NCBI GenBank assembly: GCA_021154065.1
Contig: JAJKJG010000364.1
Coordinates: forward strand, 1-5,387
Reading direction: 5' to 3'
Length of the DNA: 5,387 nucleotides
DNA from: Methylobacterium sp.
GTDB taxonomy: Bacteria > Pseudomonadota > Alphaproteobacteria > Rhizobiales > Beijerinckiaceae
The notes beneath the pieces were generated by a model. It saw only the letters and a list, made by a program, of their open reading frames with translations. It made no database searches and had not been told where the DNA came from. Of the stretch, positions 5,345-5,387 are shown piece after piece. The translations under genes were made by a program, and so were the position numbers. How positions within the stretch are numbered: the first letter of the stretch is position 1; each line of letters opens with the position of its first letter.

Positions 5345-5387
5345 ATGCGGATCGTCGTCATCGGAGCCAGCAAAGGGATCGGCGCCG
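5345..5387 (+). CDS. Start of a Rossmann-fold/SDR-type protein (cut by window edge)
   Basis: Only 14 codons are visible: MRIVVIGASKGIGA. A beta strand followed by GASKGIG is the nucleotide-binding glycine motif of short-chain dehydrogenases or related NAD(P)-binding proteins. GGAGAGG (5335-5341) is a strong ribosome binding site just before ATG 5345. The gap of 20 bases after thyA suggests cotranscription. Substrate and full family cannot be judged from this fragment. Confidence 0.75.
   Translation, partial: MRIVVIGASKGIGA

Noticed and set aside
1..5387. Insertion sequence, phage, CRISPR array or defence system
   Set aside because: No transposase, terminal repeats with target duplication, repeat-spacer array or defence-type domain was seen. 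The window reads as core chromosome.

Overview
This is a GC-rich window of alphaproteobacterial chromosome, most likely from the Hyphomicrobiales (Rhizobiales). The evidence is an alpha-type SspB adaptor, a DUF1489 protein, a circularly permuted two-piece tmRNA gene and the high GC codon usage. It holds eight protein genes, one of them cut by the right edge, plus one structured RNA gene that no protein-coding scan would show.

Left part (1-2553, all + strand). A TetR-family regulator (53-796) is followed, across a gap containing a long imperfect inverted repeat (831-868), by an FCD-type GntR regulator (910-1677). The GntR stop codon overlaps the GTG start of a small exported protein (1674-2075). 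Its predicted mature form begins Cys-Ser-Cys, and its four cysteines are spaced almost exactly like those forming two of the disulfides in animal TIMPs (NTR fold). A DUF1489 gene (2116-2553) follows, possibly from its own promoter with very little leader.

Middle part (2554-3733). A cluster of small GC-rich hairpins separates DUF1489 from the convergent sspB (2662-3294, - strand). Directly upstream of sspB on the same strand is ssrA (about 3691 to 3375), which encodes tmRNA in permuted order: acceptor piece, short removed hairpin, then coding piece. The 7-bp acceptor stem with the G3-U alanine identity pair, the T-arm geometry, the resume signal and a tag reading frame ANDNCAPVAVAA-stop can all be read. 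SspB is the adaptor that carries tmRNA-tagged proteins to ClpXP, so the tagging RNA and its adaptor lie side by side. A near copy of the 3' segment of the tmRNA coding piece recurs in the sspB leader.

Right part (3734-5387, + strand). A CPBP-family membrane protease (3734-4450) diverges from ssrA, with promoter elements and ribosome binding site packed together. It is followed by thymidylate synthase thyA (4530-5324, 264 aa, full catalytic set) and, 20 bases later, the first 14 codons of a Rossmann-fold/SDR-type protein.

The most notable items are the permuted tmRNA next to sspB, the duplicated hairpin between them, and the TIMP-like secreted protein coupled to a GntR regulator. None can be called a new system from sequence alone. 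The tmRNA is a known class; the linkage, the duplicated segment and the Cys-containing tag are the parts worth checking.
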